Below, piece by piece: positions 23,301 through 33,873 of a stretch of 64,000 bases of DNA. The DNA lies in contig JAHLKF010000029.1 of NCBI GenBank assembly GCA_025558075.1, positions 1 to 64,000 on the forward strand. The letters run 5' to 3'. The DNA comes from Gaertneriomyces semiglobifer. Lineage: Eukaryota > Chytridiomycota > Chytridiomycetes > Spizellomycetales > Spizellomycetaceae. The notes under the pieces are model-generated. The model worked only from the letters and a program-made list of their open reading frames with translations, did not search any database and was not told the origin of the DNA. The translations under genes were made by a program, and so were the position numbers. The stretch's first letter is position 1, and the number at the start of each line of letters is the position of its first letter.

Positions 23301-26058
23301 AGATTACTTTAGGCGCCTTCCTGTGCGTGGAAACCCCCCAGCCTCTGTCCTCTCGTTGGGATTCAACCCACCGCAAAGGTCCACATCCGCCCCACCCGAA
23401 CACGATCATATCAGTAATGCCCTCAAGGCACGGAGTAGTGCTGACTACTTGCAGATATCTCCTACCGATGCACTCCCGGCCCTCCTTGCAGATCTGGACG
23501 ATGGAGAACCGTCCGAAGACTTTCTGAGAGGTATCTTGGGAAGTGGCACGGCGGATGTAGATTTGAGCACGCATGTTTTGGATCTGTCTGGTCAGCATAT
23601 GCCGGTTTTCCCGCCGCAACCTAGCGGTCCGCTCGCGAGTTTAACCACTCGGTTTGCGACGATGACGCACTTGTACCTTGGGGATAATAACCTAGCCGCT
23701 TTTCCCACATGTCTAGTGGATGAAGCGCCTGGATTGCTGGTTTTGGATCTGTCACGGAATCGCATACAGAGCCTATCCGGAGACGTTGGCAAATTGGTCA
23801 ATCTCCGCGAGCTGTATCTGGATGAGAATTTCATTGTGGAAATGGAAGATGGGATTGGACAGTTGAAAAACCTGGAAGTGTGTGATTTAAGTTACAATCA
23901 ATTGCCCTGGTTGCCGGCCGGCATGTTTGTCCACATGGAGCGGTTAGAGTATCTAGATCTCACGCGAAACCGGTTACGATCTCTACCGCCTTCGTTAGGG
24001 TTGACCCACCGGACTTTAAAAGCACTCTTTCTTGGAGAGAACTCGTGGGAATCAACATTTGCGAGAGAGAAGCTCGGCGGGCTACTGAAACTTCAGGTAC
24101 CGCGGAACAATGGCCGTGCGGTGACGCCCAGCGACCGTACACAAGAAGCTGAAAAGATGCTAAGGCGGATAGCAGCGACACGTGCATGTAAACAGCACCG
24201 CGTGAGTTTCGGGAGCATGTTTTCGAACGGGAGCTCGGTGATGGTGGATGATGAGATGGGAAGAGATGTTGAGATTTTGTCCATGTCCATCGACTCTAGA
24301 CGACGACTTTCAGGGTACGATAGTGGTGTCAGCGTCATGATGGGCCGGTCGAGTGCGGGTTCGCAACCAGGAGGGTTAAAGAGGAGTACGACTGCAGATA
24401 GTAGTATGACGGAAGGATCAAATAGCTCGTCAGAGTACCTCCCACCTGCCGAGTTTGGGTCGCGATTGAGTTCAGAGCTTTCGGCGAGCTTGATTGAGGA
24501 GCTTGCAAGGCCGAACCGTACGCACTTCCATGGGGAAGCTAAAGACGCGATGTTACGATTGTTGCAGTTCTTACGAGACGTTTACGAGTTAGACCCGAGT
24601 CTGGTTCAACATCAGTTGCAGATTGTGGGAGCGTTCAATGCAGCGACGCAGCCGATGGAGGATGGACAAGTCGTTCATAAGTCAGGCGGCACGACAACAA
24701 ATAGCAGTAAGCGCGACAAGATCGTTGCAGAGATGGTGGCTACCGAGAAGACGTATGTGAGGGAACTTGAGAATTTGGTGGAAATCTACCAGACCAAAAT
24801 ATTGAAAGAAGGCTGGTTGACAGCCAAAGAGATTGACTTGGTGTTTCATAACATCAAGAGTATCCTCGCCATTCATCGGGATCATCTCTTACCCGGATTG
24901 TTGAAAAGCAGTCAGGCGACTCATCAACCTATCGGATCAGTCTTCCTCAGCATCGCGCCATTCTTGAAAATGTACTCGAGCTACTATAACAACTTTGATC
25001 ACGCCAATGCGTTTTTAGCGCAATTGGATGCGCTAGTGACGTCTCCGTCTTCAGCGATCCCAAGTAGCACGGCATATTATCAACCGGGACCGACAGGCAC
25101 AGCTGTCCTATCTCGCATGTCCATGGCTTCCTCCGTTCCTACATCAGCTCAACAAACCGCAACCGCTGTTCCTAACCTGTTCGCACACAAGAAACCCGTT
25201 CTGAAGAAGCTCCGCACATTCATGAAACACATCAAAGAACACCCACGCCACACCCAAATCAGTCTGCAAGCGTTCCTGATATTGCCCGTGCAGCGATTAC
25301 CACGGTACCGACTACTGCTCGAACAACTCCTATTATGCACAGGGACCGAACATCGAGATCGTCACGCCCTGGAAAAAGCCACCGAGGAGATTTGCAAGCG
25401 TATCAGCGAATGCAACGAAAGCAAGCGCGCCGCCGAAGAGCGGAACCTGGGTCTTTCGGTGTTATCGAGGATCAGTATTCCCGCCATGGCGCTTGGAAAC
25501 GAACGGGTTCGGAAGTACAGTATGGGACGCCGGTTTTTGCGCGAAGGTGCGGTGCGTGTCACGCGGGTTGTCGAACGTGTGGATGTACGTGTCTTGCCTG
25601 AAGGATCGCAATGGATGGATGTCGGGTGCACTTATACGAATACTGTGAGTGGAGTGACAGAGTATTGGTTTGGCGATATGGAAGGCGGGCGATGGGGTGG
25701 ACAGCGGTTCCATTGGTTTTTGTTTAGTGATTTGTTGTGTTGGTGTGTTGTGAGGCCTGATGGGGATTATCAGTTGATTAGAGGCATGGAACTATTTAGT
25801 GCGGATATTTTGGACTCTACTACTACTACTACTACTACTGGAGCGAATCATGGATTAGGCAATGTGGGTGCGGCCATGACGAATCAAACATTGACTGTGA
25901 CTCCGGCTGTGACGGCAACTGCGACAATGACGACGAGCGGGACGGAAGGCACGACGGCGGCTCGTGTCCGCGGTGAGGGGTGTATTGTGTACATAGCTGG
26001 TCCGGCTGAAGATGTGAACGCGTGGTGGAGGTGCATCAATTCACGTAGATTGCTTTGA
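20335..26058 (+). CDS. Multidomain RhoGEF: coiled coil, leucine-rich repeats, DH-PH
   Basis: One uninterrupted frame of 1907 aa from the first in-frame ATG (20335). An upstream mini-exon (ATG at 20275, intron 20283-20348) would instead give a slightly different N-terminus. Order of parts: Pro/Thr-rich leader; a small conserved-looking module around residues 90-140 (RVYKTVKLRCEERGLDKVFD); a long Ser-rich segment; a heptad coiled coil, about 445-860; leucine-rich repeats, about 1077-1250 (LYLGDNNLAAFPTCLV, LLVLDLSRNRIQSLSGDVG); a DH domain, about 1457-1700 (KIVAEMVATEKTYVRELENL, FLILPVQRLPRYRLLLEQL); and a PH-like domain to the end. DH-PH proteins exchange nucleotide on Rho/Cdc42 GTPases and control actin and polarity. 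The LRR and coiled coil probably give membrane or partner targeting. The absence of introns is unusual for this window. Confidence 0.9.
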   Translation: MLMSSGLGGCPIATGQPGVADSGGGGIAPTPTPPSHQATNINPKPNTTSGLNATATSAIQCPFNHHPSTPAALHFRLPTCDTRNVPKGRVYKTVKLRCEERGLDKVFDVLKNLDGEERVCVKHYVWLNEVGRGGRWRGVVEGWLKSNNSQSGQSGKVKGGKTSESPKPAPAIPTTTSVGGVTKSRRAVSAGVPATSTTPSTLGGGVGIQKTIRKVSDSAIPSTPSTAIHGNGVIRDGMTSTSAAPALRTRMSFSNVKRGTHAVSSSSGISSNATSSTANGPTPLSTSRSKSTKPVIKDKDHDKDANSDTASVASDTSASTHTTSNTSIGKTGTHGRMTLRDRSAPIPPMGTVKGAKSVQRMKSEGSLPSHEQTQKGGDRVAPMATNIGNRATGASRTSSSSSYGSVRSAGKGRVQSIAAIFDGSGGSSSSSMQKSGGARKVSGAVEADVHGENEMLRARVAELEHEMRRREEVGLNAETRVRDLTQQVEEMQHAYQIQEAELAETILQRDVVATVRDELMQEVLSLKRQVDVLNTSRDSDATTHTQPTQEDMTCTIDELVRKLESAKLETDAIREELVSVTAKRDGLEVTCQELARELKRMENRETDGVRKVEVLEAEVVELRKLLKESESREGEVTRLRELVLEYEQKIKTLEGDKVELRAEGQSLRKELDDVRREMEEWVSRGEHVVKLETEYQNLKTENERFAKELQEIKDAHLEATNRGDTYQANNERLSREIGELKSAKENVDNRLETLLADYQKLKEDIGQLQQNPTSHEEDKDSRQEKDAEIHSLQKRVAELNRNFQDSQHEITSLRRSEAAALLRRDELLKARDELHKELDDTRSRVDLLAKQLAQRPVRTLERKKALSIDTRSVVSDDISQTSSDLKSGESQGVKPEECIQSPSSYRPPLTLSRDAWVLPEIETRGEDSLFARFASPTQTPTADIEVSTVPLNTTGHGSVASETADEESLSYPVSPRPIRHGIRSMASTPDYFRRLPVRGNPPASVLSLGFNPPQRSTSAPPEHDHISNALKARSSADYLQISPTDALPALLADLDDGEPSEDFLRGILGSGTADVDLSTHVLDLSGQHMPVFPPQPSGPLASLTTRFATMTHLYLGDNNLAAFPTCLVDEAPGLLVLDLSRNRIQSLSGDVGKLVNLRELYLDENFIVEMEDGIGQLKNLEVCDLSYNQLPWLPAGMFVHMERLEYLDLTRNRLRSLPPSLGLTHRTLKALFLGENSWESTFAREKLGGLLKLQVPRNNGRAVTPSDRTQEAEKMLRRIAATRACKQHRVSFGSMFSNGSSVMVDDEMGRDVEILSMSIDSRRRLSGYDSGVSVMMGRSSAGSQPGGLKRSTTADSSMTEGSNSSSEYLPPAEFGSRLSSELSASLIEELARPNRTHFHGEAKDAMLRLLQFLRDVYELDPSLVQHQLQIVGAFNAATQPMEDGQVVHKSGGTTTNSSKRDKIVAEMVATEKTYVRELENLVEIYQTKILKEGWLTAKEIDLVFHNIKSILAIHRDHLLPGLLKSSQATHQPIGSVFLSIAPFLKMYSSYYNNFDHANAFLAQLDALVTSPSSAIPSSTAYYQPGPTGTAVLSRMSMASSVPTSAQQTATAVPNLFAHKKPVLKKLRTFMKHIKEHPRHTQISLQAFLILPVQRLPRYRLLLEQLLLCTGTEHRDRHALEKATEEICKRISECNESKRAAEERNLGLSVLSRISIPAMALGNERVRKYSMGRRFLREGAVRVTRVVERVDVRVLPEGSQWMDVGCTYTNTVSGVTEYWFGDMEGGRWGGQRFHWFLFSDLLCWCVVRPDGDYQLIRGMELFSADILDSTTTTTTTGANHGLGNVGAAMTNQTLTVTPAVTATATMTTSGTEGTTAARVRGEGCIVYIAGPAEDVNAWWRCINSRRLL

Positions 26059-26339
26059 ACCTCTCTTTCTTTTTCTTAGGTTCTGGAAGCTATAGACGCC
26101 TGTTTCTGTTTTTTTGCACATTCACGGGGAGACTGCGGCATGATGGGGATACCACTTTTCTTTTTCTTTTTTCTTTCTATTTTTCTTTTCAACTATTTGT
26201 TGTAACAACATATGTACATTTTGTATGAGCACATTCTTAAATATTATTCGACGCATCTGTTTATTTTGTGGGTCAATAATTACGCCGCTTTCCCTTGTGT
26301 TGGATGTTTGTACATGTCGCTTATTTGTCGATTTAATCA

Positions 26340-27591
26340 TTAGTCGAAAGTATCGGTTTCAGGTGTGGTTTTCAGTCGCTTTCGTTGATCCTGGGTTTGG
26401 GACTTCATAAAACCAGTCAGCCAAAACGGAAAAAAAAAACAACAACATTTTTGGCGTTACCTTTTGATTGTAATGAGTAGAGCACAATCCTCGCACGATC
26501 CTCCCCGTGACATTTTTGCCACACTCTGAACAAAACGCCGACGTCGCGCGACGGGCGAGTTCGTAATGTCGGCCACAGAGGTTTCTGCGGATCCGTGATT
26601 GAACGAAGGCGTTGCACGCTGTGCAGAACCCGCCACGCCGGTCGCGGAGGTGTTCGTAGAGTTGGCGACGGGGGGTGCGTTTGGGCGTATGTGTGATGGA
26701 GAGTGTAGGTGTGGGTGGATGGTCCTCGTGTCGTGATGTGAGTGTGGGTGTTGATGGGAGTGGAGAGGCGGGTTGTGTACGTGATGGGGTGGCGGTTTGT
26801 GTAGGTGTTGTCGTTCGAACGGGAGAGGGAGTGTCGAACAGTAAGAGCAGGGAGGTGTTTGAGATGGTATCATCCATAGGTTCTGGCACTCTGACGGTCG
26901 CTTCCTCATTCTTGTTGTCATTCTTGGTGTCATTCACCTGACCATCCTCATGATTGTCACCCGTTCCCACTTCCTTCCCGTCATCCATCCCCTCTTCATC
27001 CACCCCACCAACAATCCGCACCGCACACTCCACATGTTTCCTCCCCACCACAAAAAAACTCGCCAGTTTCTCTTCAAACACCCGTCTCCGATGCTCATAC
27101 TTCTGCGCCTCCACACACAACGTCACCGCAACACGTATCACCCTCTGCACCCACACCCTATACGCATCATACATCTCCACCACCGCATCTCTCTGAATAG
27201 CCATATCCTTTGAGGGGATATACTCCCGATGCGCGTGGCGCAACAGACCAGGGATGTTGAATATCAAGAGTCGGTCTTTGACATGTTCGGGAAGTCGTGG
27301 TGGTAAGCCAGTTTCCAGTCGTGAGGTATACAAATCTTCCGGTTCCTCCCCCTCCCCATTCTTTTCCACTTCATCATCACTATTACGTGCTACCTCCTGC
27401 TGGTTTTTGGGTTCAGGAGAGAACAATTCGGGCACACGTCGCTCCAACGCATCCAGAAACGATTGAACCTCGTGTTCAGTCTTGGTTCCTATCTCCTCTG
27501 CAATCGATTTGGCGCTCCAACCCACGTCGTTCCTCCGCAACGTCCTTACAAGCACCGTTTTCTCAAGGGTATCCCACCGTGCAGTCGCCAT
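26340..27591 (-). CDS. SANT/Myb-like protein with two C-x2-C...C-x2-H repeats
   Basis: Two exons (27591-26461 and 26402-26340) give 397 aa. The 58-nt intron (AAAAG|GTAACG to ATGAAG) replaces a hydrophobic read-through tail with a charged one (SQTQDQRKRLKTTPETDTFD). Residues 3-50 form a SANT/Myb-like helix set (RWDTLEKTVLVRTLRRNDVG). It resembles the N-terminus of Rrn5-type RNA polymerase I upstream-factor subunits, though this is only a suggestion. The middle is helical (AIQRDAVVEMYDAYRVWVQR), followed by a Ser/Thr/Pro-rich linker. The C-terminus holds two tandem units, about residues 318-370: CTACNAFVQSRIRRNLCGRH and CSECGKNVTGRIVRGLCSTH, each with four likely zinc ligands. It is convergent with the RhoGEF gene. 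A DNA-binding or transcription role is inference. Confidence 0.75.
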
Positions 27592-28127
27592 CTACGCTTG
27601 GAGGGTATATATATATATATATACTGAAATGTTATGTACGTGAGAGGGGAAACACACTCACATCTCCACAACCCGCATGTTAAAATTCATTACGGGTTGA
27701 GCTTTGCGCAGATTACTGGTTCCGCTTTTTTTGATGGTGTGTGTCATTTTTTGGGAAAAAAGTGTGGAGAGAAACAAAAGGGTTAGTGATAAGTGGATTT
27801 AACACACGTCGATCTCGTTTGAATATAAAGGACTTGTGAAATTGGCAAATATCGACCTCTGCAAGTAAGACGGGATGAGGGGCTCAAAATGGAACACAAT
27901 GTAATAATATTAAACCCTCCATGGCCTCTTCCCCTTCCCATACAAGCCAGCAAAAGACCCCACACACACAGACACACAGACACACACGTCTACATCTATC
28001 ACTGTCCCCCAACAGTTCATCGACCACTCAAACCATTTTTCCGTAGTGTGTGAATAATTTCAGCACCAGGAAACACTGCATCCTTCTTTGTGGTGTTCGA
28101 TTTTAGTGTTTTTTCGTAATTTTTGTT
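27592..28127. other. Intergenic region with a (TA)n tract
   Basis: No gene is seen between the SANT-protein start and the eIF2A stop. A (TA)n run of about 20 bp lies at 27606-27625, directly upstream of the SANT-protein ATG. An (AC)n-rich patch is at about 27958-27987. Confidence 0.5.
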
Positions 28128-30347
28128 TTATCGCATCCCCAACCTCCTCATCTCACCCTCCAACCCCTCCAACTCCTTCTTGACCCCTTGCTCCCCCTCC
28201 ATCTTTTTCAACTGCGTCAACTCGACTTTCTCCCCTCTCGCAATCTTTTGTTTGATGTCTTCGATGGCTTTCAGTTTCTTACTGATGTTTTTGTGTTTTT
28301 TGAGGAGGTCTTGGGCGTAGGCTCCTCCCGGTGCACCACCACTAGTGGTAGTACCAGTAGTAGTGACACCAGTAGGAGTGCCAGTGGTGGGTGTACCATT
28401 CCCGTTACTCGTCGTCGTCGGAGCAGCGACACCATTCGCACTCCTCTGCTGTTGCTGCTGTTGTTGGTTTTGGTTTTGGTTTTGTCCTCCTTGTTCCCCA
28501 TTCCGCTTCTTCTTCCCCTTCTTCTCGCCACTCAACCCAGGCACTCTCTGATCCCTCTGTCGCACGAAATTGGCTCCGGGCGGGGCACTCCCCTCGGCAC
28601 TCGCCATCCCGCGCGCGCCGGGGGGTCGATACACGCCAGCAGGTTTGGTGACGACGGGAACGGCGGGGAGCGTGCTCTGGGGAGGTGGAGAGAGGGATCG
28701 AGGTTCGGGGTAGAGATCTGCAGGTGCAGGACGCCATGCAACCTAAAAAAACAAACCAAAAAAAAAAGAAATCAAAGTTAGTACAAACCCAAAAGAAAAA
28801 AACAGAATCTCCGTTCCAATTTGGACCAAGATATATGTGAAATATTACCTGATGCAACTCCTTCACATCCCTTTTATCCACACACACACCCGTATGATGC
28901 CAGAGTTTCACTCCATTATCGACTTTCAACCGTTTATACACCGTCGCAGTCATCACATACCGGCCGTCGGGTGCCCACTCACACACAGACGTGTTCGGAG
29001 CATTGATCGTGACGAGTTTCTTAAAGTTCTTGCGGTCCCAGATGTCAATGTCTCCCGCCAAGTTTCCGAACCCGCCAACGAGGAGTAACCGGCCGTGAGC
29101 GTTGAATTGACAGACGTTACGCGGGGCTTCGCCGAAGGAGTAGAGTGGGGAGGCGCGGTGGTCGAAGAGGGTGATTTGCGCAGGCATGGTGCCGTAGACC
29201 ACCACAAACTCTTTCGAGTTGGGGTTCCATGAAACGTCATGAATCGGACCGGGTTTGTCTAAAAAAAAAATCACACAATGAGAGAATATAGTCAGTTTCC
29301 CTCTTCTGCAAATACGTCGCAAAAACACACAGAGTATGGTACAAACAGACAACACCGGTCAACTTACTCAATTCAACACGCGCATCAAACGTCCCGGCAA
29401 TCGCCAAGTAATACAAATTCGTCTCCCCATAATAACTCTTCCCCGTCGCATCCACATCGGTGTGGGTAAAGACCAACACAGCGGTTCCCAACTTATTCCA
29501 ATGAAAAACACACGAATCCGCCCGAAAAAAGGACTTTTGGGCCAACGGCGCCGCAAAGTTGCCCAACACATCATACAACTTGACACTCGCCGGCTGTCCC
29601 TTCTTTTCAGGCACAAACACCGCAACAATCGCTCTCTGACCAGACGAAAGTCCAAAATGGGAAACACCCTCCATTTTCAAACGTGAACAGACACGGGTGA
29701 AATCCTGTTTGGAGAAGAACTGAATCTCGTTGGTGACGAGTTTAGCGTAATAGGATTCATCTCTTGTCCATTCGACGTTCCACCGTTGTTGTTGTTTCTG
29801 GGTGAACGCGTTGATTTCTGCGCCGGTGGAGACGTCCCAGAGAACAAGGTTCTTGTGGGGGTTTGTTTCGGCATCGGCGGTTTTGACGAACCGTTCAAAG
29901 GTGGAGACGTAGTTGCCGTTTGGGGAAAAGGCGATTTCGAGGACTCCCGGGCGGGGGAGGACGAGGACTTGGCGGTGTGTGGAGGTGCAGTGGATCCGGA
30001 CTTGTGAAGGGAGGAGGAGGGCGAGGAACCGACCGTCGGGGGAGTAGACAAACGTACGCACATCGTCTTCTGGGCTATTTTTCAAAAGCAAAATGAATTA
30101 TTAGCGTGTTCCTTAGTCCCCTTCGTCCGATATCTTGTTGTGTGAGTTTTTATATTTACCTCACGAACCCCTCGACATTCTTCACTTCAGGGGGACCAGT
30201 AGCTACCTGAAAACCAGTGTTACTCCGATCTACAGAAGAAAAATTCCATTCATGAGTTCCAATCCAATAACCAAATCCAAACAGGCATCCAGTGTTTTTT
30301 TCAAACTCACATGCGAATTGAGGAGGTGGTGGTACTGCTGTCGCCAT
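28128..30347 (-). CDS. EIF2A: Eukaryotic translation initiation factor 2A
   Basis: Five exons (30347-30311, 30229-30160, 30074-29368, 29258-28849, 28742-28128) join in phase to give 612 aa, within the 585-640 range of eIF2A proteins. Introns are 81, 85, 109 and 106 nt. The WD-type beta-propeller is clear: DDVRTFVYSPDGRFLALLLP, VLEIAFSPNGNYVSTFERF, NKPGPIHDVSWNPNSKEFVV and EWAPDGRYVMTATVYKRLKV. The diagnostic eIF2A segment GVKLWHHTGV precedes VAWRPAP and a C-terminal tail. That tail contains a Q/N-rich stretch, a Gly/Thr-rich repeat (encoded by trinucleotide-like DNA) and a final helical Lys-rich region (LKKHKNISKKLKAIEDIKQK). eIF2A can deliver initiator tRNA to 40S subunits in a GTP-independent way and is linked to stress and non-AUG initiation. 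It starts back to back with the SR-rich gene. Confidence 0.93.
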
Positions 30348-30723
30348 ATTGGGATGTCTACTCTATTCTGATTGAAACCACTAAAAAGGTTTGGACCGCT
30401 ACCTTTCCCCGGACAAAGCAGCTACTACGTTCTAGGTAGTATGAATGGAGTGTGTGTGTGTGTGTGTGGACAAGGATCTCTCGTAAAAGGAATCCAAGTT
30501 GTCGTCAACAAAAGACGCAAAAAAGTAAATTGAACGCACACGAAACGAAAGGTGCCAAATCGACGTCGAAAATAATTGACAATCAAGCCCATTATTGCAC
30601 ATACACCCATTCTAAGAAATAACAGTAGGAGTGGATCTGGAGAGGCCCACGGTCGAGGTACGGGGCGACCGCTAAAAGCTAAGAGAGGGTGCAATAACAA
30701 CAAGAAAGAGGTGAGATCCAAGG
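30348..30723. promoter_or_regulatory. Shared upstream region of eIF2A and the SR-rich gene
   Basis: 376 bp separate two divergent starts and must hold both promoters. A (TG)9 run lies at 30451-30468. No specific factor site was identified. Confidence 0.45.
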
Positions 30724-31789
30724 ATGAGGTCGAGATCAAGATCACGGTCTCCTGGTCGTCGACACTCCAGACCCGACGCCAGATACCGCCATCGTTCAGA
30801 GTCTCGAGACCGATACACTTTATCATCGTAAGTTGCAATGTCATTGCCTGTGTTTGGTTGAGTATGATCATGCATTGTTAACGTGGTATTTACATACTCG
30901 TAGGACATCCCGTCGTCGTCCGTCTTCGACGCTTTCACGAGATGATGATGCATACGGGTACGAGAGGAAGAAACGGGACAGTAGATATACACGGTCAAGA
31001 TCAAGATCACCTCGACGGAGGTCCAAAGATCGGGAAAGAGACAGGGACCGAGGCGGTCACTGTTCCCGGTCTCGGTCTCGAACACGATCTGGAGACCGCA
31101 AGAAACACACATCGAGCAACAGTAAACGGAAAGACCCGTCCTCCAAACCCAAAAGCAAACGACACCGAAGCCGGAGCACCTCTCTCTCCTCCACATCCAC
31201 CTCCTCCTCATCTTCCTCATCCGGATCCTCACCTTCAAAACGACACCGCCATCGCTCCAAAGACAAAAGCAAACCGAAATCAAAAAGCAAAAGCAAGAGC
31301 AAAAAACACAGCAAAAAGAAATCGAAAAAACCCCTTCCCTACGGAAACTTTGGCATCCTCCACCCTTCCACGACCCAACCCCACTCTGTCCCCTTCACAG
31401 ACTGGCTCATCGACATCAAACACCTCTCCCCCGAAACCCTCCGTCCATCCGAGTCCAAATCCCTCTTCGCAGAATTCATCGAAGAATGGAACACCAACTC
31501 CTTGCCTCTCACCTACTACACCTCTCACAACACTCTAAACACACAAACAACCGACGATCCATTTCAAGAACCCGAGTTTGATTTCTCCAAAGATGAAGAC
31601 CAGTTGAAACGCCATTCAAAAGGATTGATGTCTGCAAAGAGCGAGGTGGGGGAGGTCAAGTTGAGTAGTGAGCAGTTGAAGGAACTCAAACAGGTCGAGA
31701 GGGAACGTGTGCAGGCGGATCGGTTGCGTAAGATGGGGTATGTGCCCAAAGAAGGCATGGGCGTGCGATATGAACAAGAGTCTCCGTAA
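30724..31789 (+). CDS. SR-rich protein with SCI1-like C-terminal domain
   Basis: Two exons (30724-30827 and 30904-31789; 76-nt intron) encode 329 aa. The N-terminal half is an Arg/Ser and Lys/Ser low-complexity domain (MRSRSRSRSPGRRHSR, SRSRSPRRRSKDRERDRDRG), typical of splicing or nuclear-speckle proteins. The C-terminal domain begins PLPYGNFGILHPSTTQ and continues FTDWLIDIKHLSPETLRPSE, FAEFIEEWNTNSLPLTYY. This matches the layout of the style cell-cycle inhibitor 1 (SCI1) family: YG-x-GI start, W-L-xx...NxETL, F-xx-F-xx-(D/E)-xNT. Family function is poorly defined; nuclear RNA-related roles are assumed. The extreme C-terminus is a charged helix (QLKELKQVERERVQADRLRK). Confidence 0.78.
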
Positions 31790-32397
31790 CAATGCCAAAT
31801 GCGTAAACCTTTTTCATCTACATATATATATGTGTGTTCTACGCAGTTTTTCGGACTATGTTTTCCTTCACGTTTCTTCCTTTACTTTGATACGAATTCA
31901 ATGAAAATGTAGGACTCCCCCCCTACCCTATACACACCTTTACAGAAATAAAAGCGTATAAACAAAAGAGGGAAAGAGTCCACTCGATATGGCACAATCA
32001 ATCCTTCAGCATTTGATCTATTGAACAAAAGATCAGGCTGTACACTATTGGTGCCCTTTCATTCTCTTTTCGAACTATGTGAAATCATGTATACAATGTA
32101 ATCGTCTCTCTCTGAGAGTGATCTCTCTGTGTGTGTGAGCTGATTCCAATGACAATGCAACACTTAGGAGCTGTACGATCCTCTCAATGCTTGCAAGTAG
32201 ATCGTAGAGCTCCCAACAAGCGTCCGTGCATCAACAGTGGTCAGCGCTTAAGATCAAACAGGTGAGACCACACACTCTATGTTTCCCATTACATGTAGTA
32301 TGTAAACGAAGTATTCTGTGTGTGATGTCTGTGAGGTTGATCTTGGTCTGGATCTGGATCTTGCATGAAGCAAGTTGAATGATCTCGAAATGCAAAA
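31790..32397. other. Intergenic region with simple-sequence patches
   Basis: Contains (TA)n near 31820-31832 and CT/GT-rich patches at 32104-32142. No gene is supportable. Confidence 0.4.
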
Positions 32398-32860
32398 ATG
32401 GGGAAAGCGAAAGAAAAAAGAAACATTTCGGATCTCACTGTGTCACGTGATGCGTCTCAATCATCTCCGCGGAGTTTGAGCGAGTCGTTGACAAACAGGT
32501 CCACCAGCGCAATGCAAGAAGAGAAACATGAAGCAGGAGGATCATCTCAAAAGGTGTATATACGTATTAAGTCTAGAAAGGCAATACACACTATATCTCG
32601 CTTTCTTTTTCATGTACTTTTTCAAACTCGAACCGGCGTAAAAGAACTTTCTTGGCGTATAATACGTATTAGATGTGTTCACTCTTCGTTGGGTAATTTG
32701 AGAGACAAAGAAATAATGATAGAGCACAATCTTTTTCCTCGATGGTATTCCATTTTCCGACCAACCCCCATTGGGTCATCTCCCCCTTTTTGTTCCATCA
32801 CATCCTGAATCCAGAATGGACACAAATTCACCTCCGGATTCCGACGACGCCGCGATTGAC
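32398..32860 (+). CDS. Tentative small hydrophilic protein, unknown
   Basis: An ATG frame at 32398 encodes 52 Ser/Lys/Glu-rich residues (MGKAKEKRNISDLTVSRDAS) up to a plausible donor (AAAAG|GTGTATAT). Joining to an acceptor at 32815 adds 14 mostly basic residues and a stop at 32860 (66 aa; 262-nt intron). Without splicing the frame runs to 32808 with implausible composition. The 3' end would overlap the last codons of the minus-strand gene by about 30 bp. Weak; no homologue is recognised. Confidence 0.3.
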
Positions 32861-33469
32861 ACAGAGATGCTTTTCCTTCGTCACGGTGGGCGTCACGACC
32901 TTCATTCCACCATACGCCGGCGGGGCACTGGACACGCGTTTGAGAAGGGCGTCATGCATAGTATGGTCGTCATTATGGGTATCGCCTTTCCCATCACCCT
33001 CAAGGTGCTCATCATCGACGTGCTTATCGACGGGGGAGGGTAGGATGCTGAGGGTGGGAGGTGTAGAGGGAGCGGACGCGCCCGGTGGGGTGTACGGCGG
33101 CAAGGCATCGACGGGATGAGCTTCCAAGACCGAGTTGTGCAAATTTTTCTCGCGCAAGGTCTGACGCAGGGCGTTGTGGAAGGAGGATGTAGATGTGCAT
33201 GGCGAGTCGTCGAGGGATGTGGTCGACGTATTGGGTGTTGTTGGCGTTGTGGAAGACCGAGACGTGACTACTTCGTCATCATCATCGTCGTCTGGTGGTT
33301 CGGCGGTGTTTGTGAGGAGGAGAAGGGATGGCGGTGGACAAGCGTCGTTCGATTGTTGAGATGATGAAGATGAAGACGATGGGGAGAGGACGGGTATGTA
33401 GAAGGATATTGTGTCCAATGCAGATTTCGCAATGTAAAAAGGCAGCGTGAGCAAGGTCATGACCGTCAT
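32828..33469 (-). CDS. Hypothetical Ser/Thr/Pro-rich protein with PPxY-like motifs
   Basis: A single frame of 213 aa from the first in-frame ATG. The N-terminus is moderately hydrophobic (MTVMTLLTLPFYIAKSALDT) and could be a signal anchor. The rest is low-complexity: a Ser run, a run of Asp and many Pro/Thr. Two PY-like motifs are visible (ALPPYTPPG and SAPPAYGG); such motifs can recruit WW-domain ubiquitin ligases of the Rsp5/Nedd4 type, which would suit a membrane adaptor. No known domain is recognised. The coding case rests on a long open frame with sensible motif content, and the C-terminal end may be spliced differently. Confidence 0.5.
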   Translation of the reverse strand: MTVMTLLTLPFYIAKSALDTISFYIPVLSPSSSSSSSQQSNDACPPPSLLLLTNTAEPPDDDDDDEVVTSRSSTTPTTPNTSTTSLDDSPCTSTSSFHNALRQTLREKNLHNSVLEAHPVDALPPYTPPGASAPSTPPTLSILPSPVDKHVDDEHLEGDGKGDTHNDDHTMHDALLKRVSSAPPAYGGMKVVTPTVTKEKHLCVNRGVVGIRR

Positions 33470-33831
33470 CCTTGTCAAGCTTGTTGTGAGTGTGTGTAGT
33501 ACTGAGTAGTAGCAGTATATGTAAAAGTAACAGAGATAACTTGTGAGAGAGAGATAGACTGCGTATATAAGTTATGCTACTAAATAAGTGTTCCTCTTCT
33601 TCTTCATGATTGTGATGGAGTGTGCACCTGCCTGGCCTGCGTGCGAGTGTTCTCTCAAATAAATATGCTCTTCTAATTCTCTCACCTTCACCCAAATGTC
33701 GCGTGATGCAAAGGACCCCCGCACGGATGAATTTGAATTTGCATGTCAGTAGTTCTGCCACACTGTAAATTAGTAAATGTCATGTGATAAAGTCATCATC
33801 ATTACATGCAATAAGTAACACCCCCCACTGT

Positions 33832-33873
33832 GCACATGCACATGCACATGCACATGTGTGTGTGGGTGTGTGT
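33832..33873. repeat. GCACAT hexamer repeat plus GT run
   Basis: Four tandem GCACAT units (33832-33855) pass directly into a GT-rich run. This is a simple-sequence tract in intergenic DNA. Confidence 0.85.
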
